Shown here one piece after another: positions 33,542 through 45,450 of a stretch of DNA of 64,000 nucleotides. The translations under genes were made by a program, and so were the position numbers. Under the pieces are notes generated by a model. That model was not told the DNA's origin, ran no database searches, and saw nothing but the letters and a program-made list of their open reading frames with translations. This DNA comes from Protea cynaroides (lineage: Eukaryota; Streptophyta; Magnoliopsida; Proteales; Proteaceae): contig CM053267.1 in assembly GCA_028583415.1 (NCBI GenBank), forward strand, positions 48,773,390 to 48,837,389, in the 5' to 3' direction. Numbering within the stretch: position 1 is the first letter of the stretch; each line of letters opens with the position of its first letter.

Positions 33542-35550
33542 ACATTTACCACCATTAATCAAATAGGTCCATTCCGTTAAACCAATCCCGTTAGTTACTG
33601 ATGTCATCAAAAAAGAATTTTAATTGGACTATAATACCCTAACAGATAAGTTGAAAGACTTTTTTACCCTCACTCACTTAACTGACCCTCTTAGCAAAAT
33701 AAAAAAAATAAAAAGAAAAAGAAAATGAAAACTAACCCTAAACCCCTGAGTGATAAGCCCGATTTCAACGTTAGAAAGCAGAGGAAACTTCCTTCGATAG
33801 TCTCCACCGACGACGACGCAATGGTTTTCTTCCCCATCACCTATGAGTTCGAGCCGTGTTTGACTATATGCTCTACTCTCAATCTCTCGGCTTCTCTGCA
33901 TCGGTGGTTTTCCCCCAACATAATTTCAGGTAATAAAAACCCTAAGAAAAAATGTGTGGAACCCTTTCTTCTTTTAAACTCCCGAGAACGATAGCCGCGA
34001 GCCATCTTTGGAGGGGTCCCTGGAATTTTTGAAAAGTTAGAACTTCACATATAATATTCACTCGATAGTCGCACTGAAAAGGAAAGGTCCCTGGTCGCGT
34101 GGGTTTGCTGTGGCCGACAGAGTCGTTTGTCAACCATTAGGATACGTAATTCCAAAGATTTTTTTTTTAATTTGGATTGTTTTGATCTATGTTTTTTTTG
34201 GATTCACCACTGTAGGTTGTCCTATTCTAGTTCGTTGCCCACTTGATTAGCAAATATTCATGAGCTTGATAAGTTTTTTCCATTCTCTTTTTGTTTTGGT
34301 TGTGGAGGATGGGGTAAAGACCTTTGGAAATGATGTTGTCTTTATCTATTAGCATGTTAGTGGTATTATGATTTTGACTCTGTTAGCCTGTTAGTTGTGA
34401 TGGTGATTGGTGAGTGCAAATGGGATAATTCCCAAGAGATGGTCCCCCACCATGAATAAACAACAGTATAAGGGGGACAATTACCACGACCTAGTTCCCC
34501 ACCATCCGAAATCAACAATATAAGTGCATTGTTGTTGACTAATATAGATTTTTTTCAATAGACAATTCCTCTTACGTGTTAATGGCTTTGTAGAATCGTA
34601 GATGTTGATGGCTCTCTTTTATTATTATTGTCTTTATGTTTTTCCCCAGTTACAGTAGTTGCAATTACTAAAGTTGAGATTAGATTGCACTCTCCTCTCT
34701 TTGTCTGTTGTATTTTGTGTCATATTTCTATTTTTAATTTCTTGTTACTTGTAATGATGCTCTAGATTGTGTTTGGTGATGGGAAAATCAGGTTTATCAA
34801 TTTTTTTTTTATTTCTATTGCAAAATCAAATTACCCTTACCCAAAAACAGGTTTATAAAATTTTTATAATTCTGTTGCAACATTGATTCAACTTTTAAAA
34901 TGTACATTCATAAATTAGAATAGTTGACCATGAGTCAATATTTTCTGCTTTTGTTTCCTGTTTCTCATTTAACAAAGAAGATTGATCTTAATTTAACATA
35001 CACTTTTGCATTGTTGAAAGTCATTACCATGGTTGTTGCTATTTTGAGTGAAATTTCTTTATAATCACTCTAATGGATACCCAAGCATAGTTAAATTAGT
35101 ATAAATGCTGGTCAGAGATTGCTTAATGTCAATATCTAGTAATGAAAGTGCTTCAGTTCCTTGGCTCTTTTCTCTGTTCAATGGTGGGATGAGTATTAAT
35201 TTATTTCTAATGGAATTGCTTTGTTACTTTGAAAAGAATGTAGAGGAAAAAAATTAGTGTGTGGATGTAATATGAATTATAGATATGTGTTAACTATTGT
35301 TGAAGAGTGAGCTAACCATGCATGCATTTGTAATATAAGATCAGTAGAGATAATAAAAGCATATAGTTATCTCTTAATCAGGCAACAAATGTCTTTGCCA
35401 ATAGTAATGATCAATTGTCCTATTTAAATTTGTGGGCCCAAGATTGTGTAAATCAGGCCCAACATTGTTCTCTTCTTAATTGCCATGCTATTTGCTATGT
35501 TCTTAATTGCTATTTAAGATTTTTTTCATCTTATCGACAACACTCCCATA
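33542..35550. other. MULE internal region upstream of the transposase
   Basis: Holds an open frame at 33725-33994 whose Lys/Pro-rich start (MKTNPKPLSDKPDFNVRKQR) could belong to a 5' exon, followed by AT-rich DNA with T tracts. No motif is recognised. I infer it contains the promoter and leader of the transposase gene. Confidence 0.45.
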
Positions 35551-38500
35551 ATGGTCGAAAAACAAAGCGTTTACCACATCTGGCAGGATCACACTGAGCT
35601 AAAGTTAGTGGATGCTGATATGTTTAGTTGGATTGACCTTGTACAGACTCCCTATTGTACAGTTCTCAGTGAAATTCCTGAAGGTCGATCTATGACATTT
35701 TCTGCCAAGGCAGAATTGTCGGATGGTGTTTACTATGGAGTTAGTAATGATAACGAAGCAGTGGAGGTGCTTTAAATGTTTAAATTCCTGGGAAGAGCTA
35801 TTCCCTTGCATATATATGATGTTAAAGTGGGTGAGGCGATAGAGGGAAATTATAAGATCAGTGGCTATGACTCTACAATGATTGGTAGGCCCAGACCTCG
35901 AAGGAGAAAAGTTGGTACAGTTGATTTACAGGAGATTCCTAGTACTTCCAATATACATCCTACTGAAGTGAGTAGGCCTGTACTAGAATTGCCTAGCAGT
36001 GTCATTACTGCTCCTACAGTTGTGAATGAGGCAGCCTAGGACTTGGACAGTATTACAAGTGGCGACCAAAGGCAGCAGAAGAATACAACTGGTCAAACTG
36101 ATGGCAAGAAAGAGCATGCTAGTACCGATTTGAGGAAGAACAAGGACAAAGAACCAGCTATTTCAATGGAAGAGTCAGAAGATGATGAGGATGACCCATT
36201 GGATAGCAACTGGGACATTGATGTAGAGGATACCAGAGAATCCTCTGTTGATTCTGAAGGTGGTGAGGAGTCGGAATATGATGAGGAGGATCTTAGTTTT
36301 TCAGACATAAAAGAAGTAGAAGTTGAAGATGAAAGCACTACTAGAGATACAGAGGTTGACATTGATCACTTGGAGAAGGTAAATATTCATGTTGCCTCTG
36401 TTTTTGAGGATGTGTACACATACAGGAAAACTTTGACTGACCTAATTGTCCAAGAAGGGTGTAAGGTCATAAGGTTGAAAAATGAAATAAAGAGGATTAC
36501 TACAATTTGTGCCAGTGAAGGTTGTCAATGGAGTATACATGCTGCTCGTGCTCTCGATGATAGATCTTTTAAGGTGAAAAGGTATGAGCCTAAGCATACT
36601 TGTAAAAGGGAGCCTTCAAACAGCAAGAATGCCAATGCAGTCTGGATAACTCGAAAACTGGTTAATAGGTTAAGGGTAGATCCAGATATGAAAATTAAGA
36701 GCATGGAGGCTGCCATCAATGCCAGGTATGCGATTACCCCGAAACCACAACAATTATATCGGGCTAGATTGGTGGCTAAACAGGAGAACTTGGCAAGTCA
36801 CAAAAAATCATATGCTCTATTGCAACCTTATGGTGAGATGCTTCAACAGAGGAACCCTGTGAATGCATTCAAGATGCAATTTGAAGACATGTCTTCAGTA
36901 GATTCCATTCCAGTGTTTAAAAAGCTTTTTGTTTGCTTCTCTGCATGTAAAGAAGGATTTATTCAGGATGTAGGTCTTTCATAGGGATATCAGGGATGGC
37001 TGCCACCTGAAGGGGGCATATCAGGGGTTCCTATTGGCGGCAACGTCAATGGATGCAAACAATGGATTGTTCCCTATTGCTTTCAGAATTGTTGAAAGTG
37101 AAAACAAGGGAAGCCGGCTATGGTTTCTAACTGCATTACATGATGCATTATCTTATGATGGGGTTCCTCTGACATTTATGTCAGATAAACAGAAGGTATG
37201 TTAGATTTCCTAACTTGTATTTCAATGTCAAGCATATATTTTTTAGGTTTGAAAAACATCTTCTTACATTATTTTTCTTATTAAATTGTCATAGGGTTTA
37301 TTAGAAGCTATTTCTGAAATTTTTCCAAGTGCCAACCAAAGGGTTTGTTGTAGGCACCTTTACAACAACTTCAACAAGAAATTTCCTGGTTTACTTCTTA
37401 AAAGATTATTTTGGACTGCGTGCAAGGCATACATTCCTACGAACTTTAACATAGCCATGAATGAGATTAAAACAATAAATAAGGAAGCCTTTGTGTGGTT
37501 GATAAAAAATCCTACATCATATTGGGCCAGACATGCCTTTGACCATGTTACTAAAAGTGTCCATGTTACTAATAACATGTCAGAGTGTTTCAACAATTGG
37601 ATTAATCCTTTAAGAGGCAAACCTATTCTGATACTGGTTGATGAAATGAAAGGACAACTAACAACAAGGATGCAAAATAGGTACCAAAAGGGCTGCAGTC
37701 TGAAAGGGAGCTTGACACCTGCATTCCAGCAGAAATTAGATATGGTTGGCAGTGCATCTAGGAGTTGTCAGATCTTGTCATGTGGTATAGATGAATATGA
37801 GGTTGATGATGGCCAGAGCAAGTATGTTGTAGACATGAAAAAGAATCAGTGTGAGTGTTGTGCATGGGAAGTTACTGGACTCCCATGTAAACAAGCAGCA
37901 ACTGCTATCTTTTTCAAGCGAGGTAGATTGGAGGATCATGTATCCTCATATTTTTTGACTCAAAAGTTTATGCTCTCGTATAGTAGGGTTATCCATGAGA
38001 TGTCTGGGTTGGACAAGTTCAGGAACAATGAAGATATGCATGTGATACAACGTCCTCGTTATAGGAGGAAAGCTAGTAGGCCATCTAAAAAAAGGAAGAG
38101 AGATGCTGAGGAAGAACCTGGTAGTGGAATTAGAAAGAAGACAGGTACTGTTACATGTTCGTATTGTAAATCACTTGGTCACAATGCCAGGAGTTGTAAA
38201 AAAAAGAAAGATGACCAAGGAACTTCCAGTAAAGAGGTATCATTTTTATTTTCCTATGCAATATAAAATGCACAATATTTATTTATGCTACTGATCTTAT
38301 ATTTGGTTTTGTAGAGAACAACACAAGATGGAACTCAGTCTTCACAGCAAGGAACCCAGGTTTCTCAGTGAACATCTCAGAAAAGAACCCATGCTAGACA
38401 GGTATGCCTTTTGTGTTTCTTAATATCTAAAAAGAATATATCCATTAGTTTTTATGAAACTCATCTTCATTTTATATATGATTATGTAGAAAAAATGTGA

Positions 38501-38763
38501 AAGTGAACCTAGTGGTTCTCAGATAGAGACAAGATCCCAAGCTGCTAGGATGTCTCCAAAACCATCCTTCCAGGCACGAGGCTTAGCAAGGCTGCAAAAG
38601 CTGATAGGCTTAGGAGATTGGCAGCAGAAGCACGTAAGAAGAAAAACCTTACAGGTAAAAACACGTATATGAGAGTGAAAATAATTTTACAAAATTGTCC
38701 TGCACTTTATTTTATTTGGTTCTCATCTTTCTATTATTGGTTTTGCAGGAGTTTGAAGGTTAG
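35551..38763 (+). pseudogene. MuDR-type transposase gene (mudrA-like), broken
   Basis: Parts in order: an N-terminal PB1-like region (35551-35830), an acidic linker, a MuDR DNA-binding domain (36400-36640; CASEGCQWSIHAA, then HTCKR), and a DDE catalytic core. The likely catalytic residues are Asp at 36995 (DGCHLKG), Asp at 37184 (MSDKQK) and Glu at 37583 (NMSECFNNW), with a CCRHLYNNF motif between the last two. A SWIM zinc finger (CECCAWEVTGLPCKQA) and a CX2CX4HX4C knuckle (CSYCKSLGHNARSC) follow. Introns are inferred at 37196-37294 and 38237-38314. Damage: in-frame TAA at 35773 and TAG at 36037; at least one and probably two frameshifts between about 36967 and 36995; TGA at 38369 with coding-like sequence continuing to about 38763. 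The SWIM His is Gln (37892). A functional product is not expected. Confidence 0.93.
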
Positions 38764-40650
38764 GAGATTGACAACATAAGACAAGGGCAGAAGAAAAATC
38801 TTACAATTTTCTTCTTTTTTGCTCATATTAGAACTGTGAAAATTTGGATATGGTAATATGTGATGAAAACTGTGACATGGATAGTAATATTGGATACTGT
38901 GACATTAAAATTTGACATGAAAACTGTGAAAACTTGGATATGGTAATATTTCAGGATTGCTTTTTTGGACTTTCATCTATATATCTAATTTCAGGATTGC
39001 TTTTCTTCCTTCGAAAACTGTAACATGGATTGATACTTGTTCATTGATAACAGGAGGATCTTGTGTGGGAATGAAAATTAGTTGTGTTTCATTGAACTTG
39101 CATTTTGTTTCTTCATTCTTTTCATTCTCTCTTTGCTTCATTAAATGATATTCCCTTTTATTACATGGCTTATTATTTCTGAAGCGAGTGGATGTTTGGA
39201 TTCATCTAGGAAAAGAGGAAGATATCTAAAACTGGAGAAAACAGAGGGTCATGCTCAGGAGTCAGGAGAGAGCAAAATGAGCATGTCGCTGCTAACAGCC
39301 TCACTTTATGATTCATAGTTCTGATTAGCATGATCTCTGTGTAGAAGACATGCAAATTGAGAAATTATGATTCATAATAATGGTCCACTTGCCAATGGTT
39401 GGCCAGAATAATGGGCTATATGATATTAGTCTTTCTGTTTTCAGCACTGTACAGTGTGAGAATGTAAATTGTCAAGAGTAATCTGCATAGTTTGTTTTTT
39501 CATTATTTATTCTGAGGCATGTGTATAAATTTTACGTTTTACCAAAAAATTAAGTGTATAATTTTTATGTGGGAATACATGTTTATCAGAGATGGAAAGT
39601 GAAAGTTATTGGCGAAGATTTTTCCATTCTTTTCCACTCTAGTTTAAAAAATGAAACCGTTTAGAGCTCCTGCCCTTTCTTCATTTTTTTTCATTCTCTC
39701 TTTGCTTCATTAAATGATATTCCTTTTTATTTCTATTCTATGAATCAACATTTGGATGAGGGGAGATCAGATCATTTAACTCAATGAAATCTCCCTCCAA
39801 GATCGCAGAATCAGATATTAGCTGGCATATGATTTACTAACATTTCTTTGGTATATCATATGTTTGAATGGTGATTTCTTAGACATTTTCTTTGGTATAT
39901 TCATCGTTCTATTCATGTATGGTTTCACCTTGAGTGAGAACTGGTGCTGTAATTGTGGGGGTTCTACGTTCTTGCTGTTGAAGTACATAGACAAGTTGCC
40001 GTTATCTGTCTTCTTCCAGACCCATTGGTTTGAAATACAGACATCATTCATGTGATCAGATTTACACCCAAAGCCGATTGTCTCTAGCTCCCTTCGATCT
40101 TTTCCTATTTCAAATTGGTTTTGCTTTCTCACATTCAGAATTCAGATTTCAACTTTAGAGTTCAGGCATAATCTGGAATAAATAATAAAATTCAAGCAAG
40201 TTTTTTTTTTTTTTTTTTTTTTTTTTGTTTTTTTGTTTTTTTGTCAAACAAATTTCAAAATTTCAAAGCATCACAAGATTCACAACCACCAATAAAGTCA
40301 TGAGATTGGTTTTGGAACTTTTTTAATTTTTGTATGCGGGTAGGAATCAAAGCTCTAAATCCACGTATTGAATATAGTATTGATCATGTGCCAAACAGAT
40401 CGTGTTGATATATAGATCTAACGGAAAGCTGGCATATGATTTACTAACATTTCAAGTCTACTTAGCCGACGCCCAACTCGTCACAGCCAAGAATATCAAC
40501 GACGTTCATTTGTTGAAGGTAAACAGAGAAGGGTAAGAAACATTATACAAGCTTCAAAGGCACACAAGAGGGAGGAAACATTATAGAAGCTTCAAATGTC
40601 TGTTCATACATACTACAATTTACGAAAGAAAAATTACAAGATACAATGAA
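38764..40650. other. MULE internal region between the two genes
   Basis: AT-rich. Two long direct repeats are visible: CATTCTCTCTTTGCTTCATT at 39121 and 39693, and GCTGGCATATGATTTACTAA at 39821 and 40429. A T/G run lies at 40201-40243. Since the genes converge here, both poly-A sites should lie in this stretch. The frames at 39818-40132 (minus) and 39864-40055 (plus) carry no motif. Confidence 0.5.
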
Positions 40651-41249
40651 TTATTTTTTTCTCTCGTCAGGATTTTTCATATCTAACTTCTCGATAGCTT
40701 GAAGAAGATCATTAAACAACCTAGAATTTTCCTCTTTCGCTGCCAATACTCCTTCTAAGTAACCTTTGATATAACTAGGTAAGGTCTGCGAGCTTTCGCC
40801 TATCTCCTCTGAAGATTCTTCTGTATTCACAGTTGCAGTATTGATGGTATTTATCCATTCAATTGTCTATATCCATTCAAACATTCCACATCCAGGATTA
40901 TTTTTCTGCAACACAATTATACAAATAACTTTAATTCAAATCCCAATAAAATGAAAAGGGGATCGTAATTACAAACTCACAATTTTTATTGCAATGCCAA
41001 TGAGACTACAAAAATACTCACTCCTGTAGAACTTGGGCAACACCAGAATTGTCGTCCATTGTTTGTTGTCGTTTTGGCAGTTCTCACTTTGCATTGTCCT
41101 ACTCCACATGGGCATTGCTTAAACTGCTCAACCCACATAACATACTTTTTACAGCTGGGGCAATGATAGTATTTCCTCCCAACATTTCTTCCCTTGCTAG
41201 TAGTACGTGTGATCCAAGTGGCATCACAACTATTACACTTCGGATACAT
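40651..41249 (-). CDS. GRF-type zinc-finger protein carried by the MULE
   Basis: Two exons are inferred: 41249-41022, then 40905 downwards, with an intron of 116 bp (GTGAGT donor at 41021, TTGCAG acceptor ending 40906). The start is the ATG at 41249; an earlier TTG-frame extension is unlikely. Exon 1 has a GRF-like motif (CNSCDATW, then GRKYYHCPSCKKYV) and begins a second (CKVRTAKTTTNNGRQFWCCP). Exon 2 completes the second with NPGCGMFEWI, the C-x-F-x-W end typical of zf-GRF domains. A TAG at 40867-40869 follows directly. The same frame then stays open for 71 residues to TAA at 40651, with a heptad-like Leu pattern (GYLEGVLAAKEENSRLFNDL) suggesting a coiled coil. So the protein ends after 88 residues, or the TAG is a recent nonsense change in a protein of about 160. 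Known GRF fingers bind single-stranded nucleic acid. A role in transposition is inference. Confidence 0.62.
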
Positions 41250-41267
41250 CTTCTCAATACAATGCAA

Positions 41268-41994
41268 TTAACTCAGACCATATTTATAAAAAGATTTCTT
41301 CATAAAAAATTTCCTATTTATTCAACAGTGGAGTGCAGAAGACCAACAAACTAGTTTTATTCAATCATAAAAAAAAGGGATAAATGACATAATATCAGGT
41401 TCTACCAATTGTTAGATAATCATATCATTTTGTTTCATTGCAAGCAAAGCAAAGACATGCATCTACTTTTAGCATTGCTCTGCAGATCAGAGTCCCAGTA
41501 CTTCTCTTTGGTAGTTAAAAAAGAGACCAACAAGATCAATAGGGGAGTCGTGGGTTTCGAGTTGATCCTGGGTAACAGGATCAATCGGTAGAAAATTGGT
41601 AGGTTTTATGAAAAACTTCCAATAAATTTAAAAATAAAGATTTTTGAAAAGATGAAAAGGACGGACTCTGATTCAATTCCTTCTTCATTAAAGATTATAG
41701 ATTATCTAGCAGAATCAACAATCAAAAATACTACAGTGGCCAATCAAGTGGATGATTGCAGAATCTGATTTTCGATTTTCGATTTCGGAATTGAAATAAA
41801 AGCGATAATCGATGGAGAAATCAAACAGAAAGAGATTTAAGAAACTGATTGTCAATCTTAAGTCATCTTCTTACTTTATGCAATCAAAGCAAAAACATTT
41901 ACATCTGTTTGCTCATGAGTTCAAATAGATTTGCACATGAACAAACATAAACCACAGATGTTTGATGCAGCTCCAACATATGATGAGTAAGGGT

Positions 41995-42043
<49 letters not shown>

Positions 42044-42725
42044 GTTCCTATTGAGTTTTTTTTTTTTTTTTTGAGGGTGTTAAGAAGGGAGCTTTCGCTG
42101 TTGCTTTTACTGGATGGGGATTGTGGAACAGGATAGCCAGATGGGGAGAGATGGTGGAAGTAGTGTTTAGCACGGTCTATGCTAGCCGGAGAGGAGGGTT
42201 GTGGAGATAAGGGAGATGGTGGAAGAAGGGTTCAGCTCCATTCGTAGATGATGCAACGAACTTGTAATGGATGACAAATATGCTTCTCAAACGACCGGGT
42301 TTCGAGGTTCAAGGAGTCTCAACTTTGCATTTGTATTTTGGGAGTATGGGAGAACAACGAAGGAGAAGAAAGAGGGGAGAACGATGAGGAAGGGAGAGAG
42401 GAAAGGAAAGAGAGGGGATTAAGGAGATAACTAATTAACTTACCTATTAACCGGTGGTTGGAGCAGATTCAGCAGCTATTGCAACACAATCGGATTTCAA
42501 ATTGCAGGTTTCTCTTCGAAGAGGAGAGCAGGAGCGTTCGTAGTAGAGGAGGAGAGTCCAACCCTAAGAGGATTAGGCTGTTTATAAAACCGAAATGACT
42601 AGGGTTATTTTAGTAATTTTGTTAGTTTTTAAAAAAATTTCAATTAAAAACATAAAGGTTAAAACGGTCTGTCACTCATTTCCGTCACCTCCGTCAGTAT
42701 TTGGGTGTAATGTTTTTTGAAAAGT
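41268..42725. other. MULE right internal region
   Basis: Contains a (CT)n run at 41999-42040 followed by poly-T at 42056-42072. A purine-rich stretch at 42340-42550 would read as a pyrimidine-rich leader on the minus strand, which fits the 5' region of the GRF gene. No further coding exon is recognised. Confidence 0.45.
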
Positions 42726-42779
42726 ATGGGTGGTAGATGATGTTTCGAAACTATTATGGGGGGTAGCTGAAATTTATTC
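42726..42779 (-). repeat. Right terminal inverted repeat of the MULE
   Basis: Ends TAGCTGAAATTTATTC. Its inverse differs from the left terminus at three of the first 50 bases. Confidence 0.9.
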
Positions 42780-42829
42780 TTAGAGTAAATGTTGATTTTA
42801 TTTTTAAATTAGATTGAATTCATGTCCCC

Positions 42830-43250
42830 TCCACTTCATTCCTCTCTCCTCCCTCTATTTCCCTTCCACACTCTTTACACTGTATCACTCTTTGCATTTC
42901 TCTCCCTGCCCTTAGCTTCTCTCGTTCTCCCTAATTTTGTGTGGGTGTTGTGGCTGATCGGTCATGATCGCATACTTTATTAAAATTGGCAAATCTTTAA
43001 GGGGATTGAATTTATTTCTTGATGTGTCACGATAATTTTTCTTTTCAGGTTTGGGTGGGAATCCTAAACATCTAGTTGTTAGGTTGGCCGTGCTCCAAAA
43101 AATAGATGTTCCTTGTCATATTTATCTTCTTCTATGTACGGACCTTAAATTATCATTGCCTAGTCCTTTTGATTAAGAGCTTAAATTATGGTGCATGGCA
43201 CTCAATTGCTGATTTTGTTACGTTGTCTTAGTTGTCTTCTTGAGGACATG
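42830..43250 (+). repeat. Dispersed repeat family 2, copy 2
   Basis: Same ordered words as 17431-17680, then continuing through ATGTGTCACGATAATTTTTC and CATCTAGTTGTTAGGTTGGC to CTTAAATTATCATTGCCTAG. The last word is the unoccupied equivalent of the solo-LTR insertion site at 44651/45383. Confidence 0.75.
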
Positions 43251-44334
43251 GTATTTATCTTTGTTTGACATAATTAAATGTGTTGGAATTGGATAATGAA
43301 TTTGTCGGTTCATTAATCTTTAAGTTTTAGGCCATTGGATGTGTTTCTTCTGCAGATTAAGTATTCTTGGACTTCTATTGTTGTGTTCTACTTGAAAAAT
43401 TGACCAGCACATGTCATGTTTGAGAATTGTGCTAGAGTTTGAAAAAAGCTGGCTTCTTTGAATTTCTGATTGAGTGTATTTTTCGTTGATGGTCTTTTTA
43501 ATCTTTCTATGTTATTGATTTTTTTAAATGTAGTTCTACTAAGAGATTATCTGTTGTTGCTCCAAAATCAGTGGATATATAGCACAAGAAATGGGTGTAG
43601 CTTTGTTTTGTCTCATTAATTCTCCTTCCTCTCCCCACCCTCCTTAATTTGTTAAGAATTTTTCTAGTTACTGGATTTAGTGATATATGGCTTGTTTTGT
43701 TTTATTTAAAAGAGCTTGTACTGGCCACAACTACAAGATAATATCACACCAGGGGGTTTTATTTTCAGTGGAATTGTGGGGCAAGATTGTTTGTGTTCCA
43801 GATACGAGTCCCAAATTACATGTGGTTTCCGTTTGAATTGAAATAGATTTTATTTTGTTCTCTGGTTTAATGGTCTCTAAGTAGATTTTACTTTCATATA
43901 GTCGATCGGCTCAATTTTATCAGTGTTATATTTCTGAATTTACTTCATTTTAGGGACAATTGGGATTCTTAGGACATGGTAATGAGTGTATAACAAAATA
44001 AGAGGAGGAGGGGGGGTAAAAAATCGTGATTGCATTCTATTCCCCATCGGCCTTTACTTAAAATAATCAATAAATACTGAAATTACACATACACGGACCA
44101 CTAAGCATCACTATACTAAACAACAATAACACATAAAACTTTATACCCCCAATGGTACATAGGTCCAATCTTCAACATAGTGTATGGATGAAGTAGGCTA
44201 CAACTAGCTAGGGCTTCTAGACATACCTAACCTAATATGAAAATTAACACAAAGACTTAGTAGACAGGGTATTTAAAGGGGGTAGGGATGGGCTGGGCAG
44301 TGACTTTGACAAATTTCTAGATTTTCCATAAATT
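43251..44334. other. No gene recognised
   Basis: AT-rich, with no motif or repeat I can support. A poly-G run of seven occurs near 44010. Confidence 0.4.
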
Positions 44335-45450
44335 ACACTTTATTCCTTTCTCCTCCTTCTGTTTCTCTTCCACACTCTCTTTACATTATATCACTCTTTG
44401 CATTTCTCTCCCTCCCTTTTGTTTCTCTCGTTCTCCCTAGTTATGTGTGGGTGTTGTGGATGATTGGTCATGATCATATGCTTTATAAAAAGAATTGACA
44501 AATCTTTAAGGGGATTGAACTTATTTCTTGATGTGTCACGATAATTTTTCTTATCAAGTTTGGATGGGAATCCTGAGCATCTAGTTGTTATGTTGGCTGT
44601 GCTCCAAAAAATAGGTGTTCCTTGTCATATTCATCTTCTTTATGAATGGTCTTTATGTTGGGTTGGATTTCCCTCTTATGTAGAGGATGACCCATTACTT
44701 ATAAGTCCATTAAGAGTAAGGGGGTCTTAAGTAATTTTCCTATTTATAGTTGTATTAGGGTTTTATCTCTTTAACCCTATTAGAATGAAACAAGGAGAAA
44801 AAGAGAGGTTAAGTGAGTTGTTGTCCGCCCAAAACAGAGAAGAGAAGAAAGCTGCATGGTTTCAATCAAGGTGAGGAATGGAAGGTCATCCGTGGTCCGA
44901 TTGAGCTGAAATTTGGACAGCAGATTCGTAACTGAGAGTTCTTCATTCTGAACGGTGCGATTGACGATTGGAGTCTTCTAGATCAGTCCGATAATCAACG
45001 TTTTCACCTATTCGGGTGAGATCTCTTTCAATCTTCATCTTGATATTTGGGTTGTTGATGGTGTATTCCTAGAACATGTTGTTCTAGATGTTTTAGATGA
45101 TATATGTCAAAAATATTGTGTTCTTGAGGAATGATGTTATTGTAAGCCTCTAGTTCTAACTAGAGAAGACTCTTGTATTCCCATATTTTGGTGATAGTGA
45201 AGAGATTTGAGTGGACTACGGTCCCGTGGTTTTTACTCCTCACATTGGGGAGGTTTTCCACGTAAAAATTTCTTGTGTTATGCATGTGGATTTTATTGTG
45301 CTTGAAATATTATTTTCTATTTGATTATTTCCTATTAGGTTCACTCAAGAGTGGAAAGAGATTATCACTCCATTTCCTATCACTTTAAATTGTCAATGCC
45401 TAGCCCTTTTGACTAAGAGCTTAAAATTTTGTTAGTTTTGGATTTTGAGT
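44335..45450 (+). repeat. Dispersed repeat family 2, copy 3, split by a solo LTR
   Basis: 44346-44650 matches 42845-43135. After the LTR the match resumes at 45383 (CTTTAAATTGTCAATGCCTAG against CTTAAATTATCATTGCCTAG). Tandem placement with copy 2 about 1.5 kb upstream suggests local duplication. Confidence 0.75.
44656..45382 (+). mobile_element. Solo LTR of a Ty1-copia retrotransposon, 727 bp
   Basis: Starts TGTTGGGTTGG and ends CCTATCA, the TG...CA of retroviral-type LTRs. It is flanked by an exact 5-bp duplication CTTTA (44651-44655 and 45383-45387). A TATA-like CCTATTTATAG lies near 44738. The stretch with CGTGGTTTTTACTCC and GGTTTTCCACGTAAAAATTT (45229-45271) is characteristic of plant copia LTR 3' parts. 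No internal coding region or second LTR is present, so LTR-LTR recombination removed it. The paralogous empty site is near 43141. Confidence 0.9.

Larger units (their letters stand above)
33488..42779 (+). mobile_element. Mutator-like element (MULE), 9.3 kb, with convergent GRF gene
   Basis: Both ends match as inverted repeats: the first 50 bases of 33488-33541 agree at 47 positions with the inverse of 42726-42779, both beginning GAATAAATTTCA. Flanking TTAGAATAAA (33478-33487) and TTAGAGTAAA (42780-42789) form a target duplication of 9-10 bp with one mismatch, as expected for Mutator elements. Inside are a broken MuDR-type transposase gene (plus strand, 35551-38763) and a zinc-finger gene (minus strand, 40651-41249). 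Other internal stretches show no coding sense I trust, although 33729-33951 is open and ends at a GTAATAAA donor-like site and may be a 5' exon. The transposase is dead, so the element could move only with help from a relative. Confidence 0.93.

Noticed and set aside
36093..36362. 89-residue minus-strand Ser-rich frame
   Set aside because: It is the antisense shadow of the acidic linker of the transposase gene.
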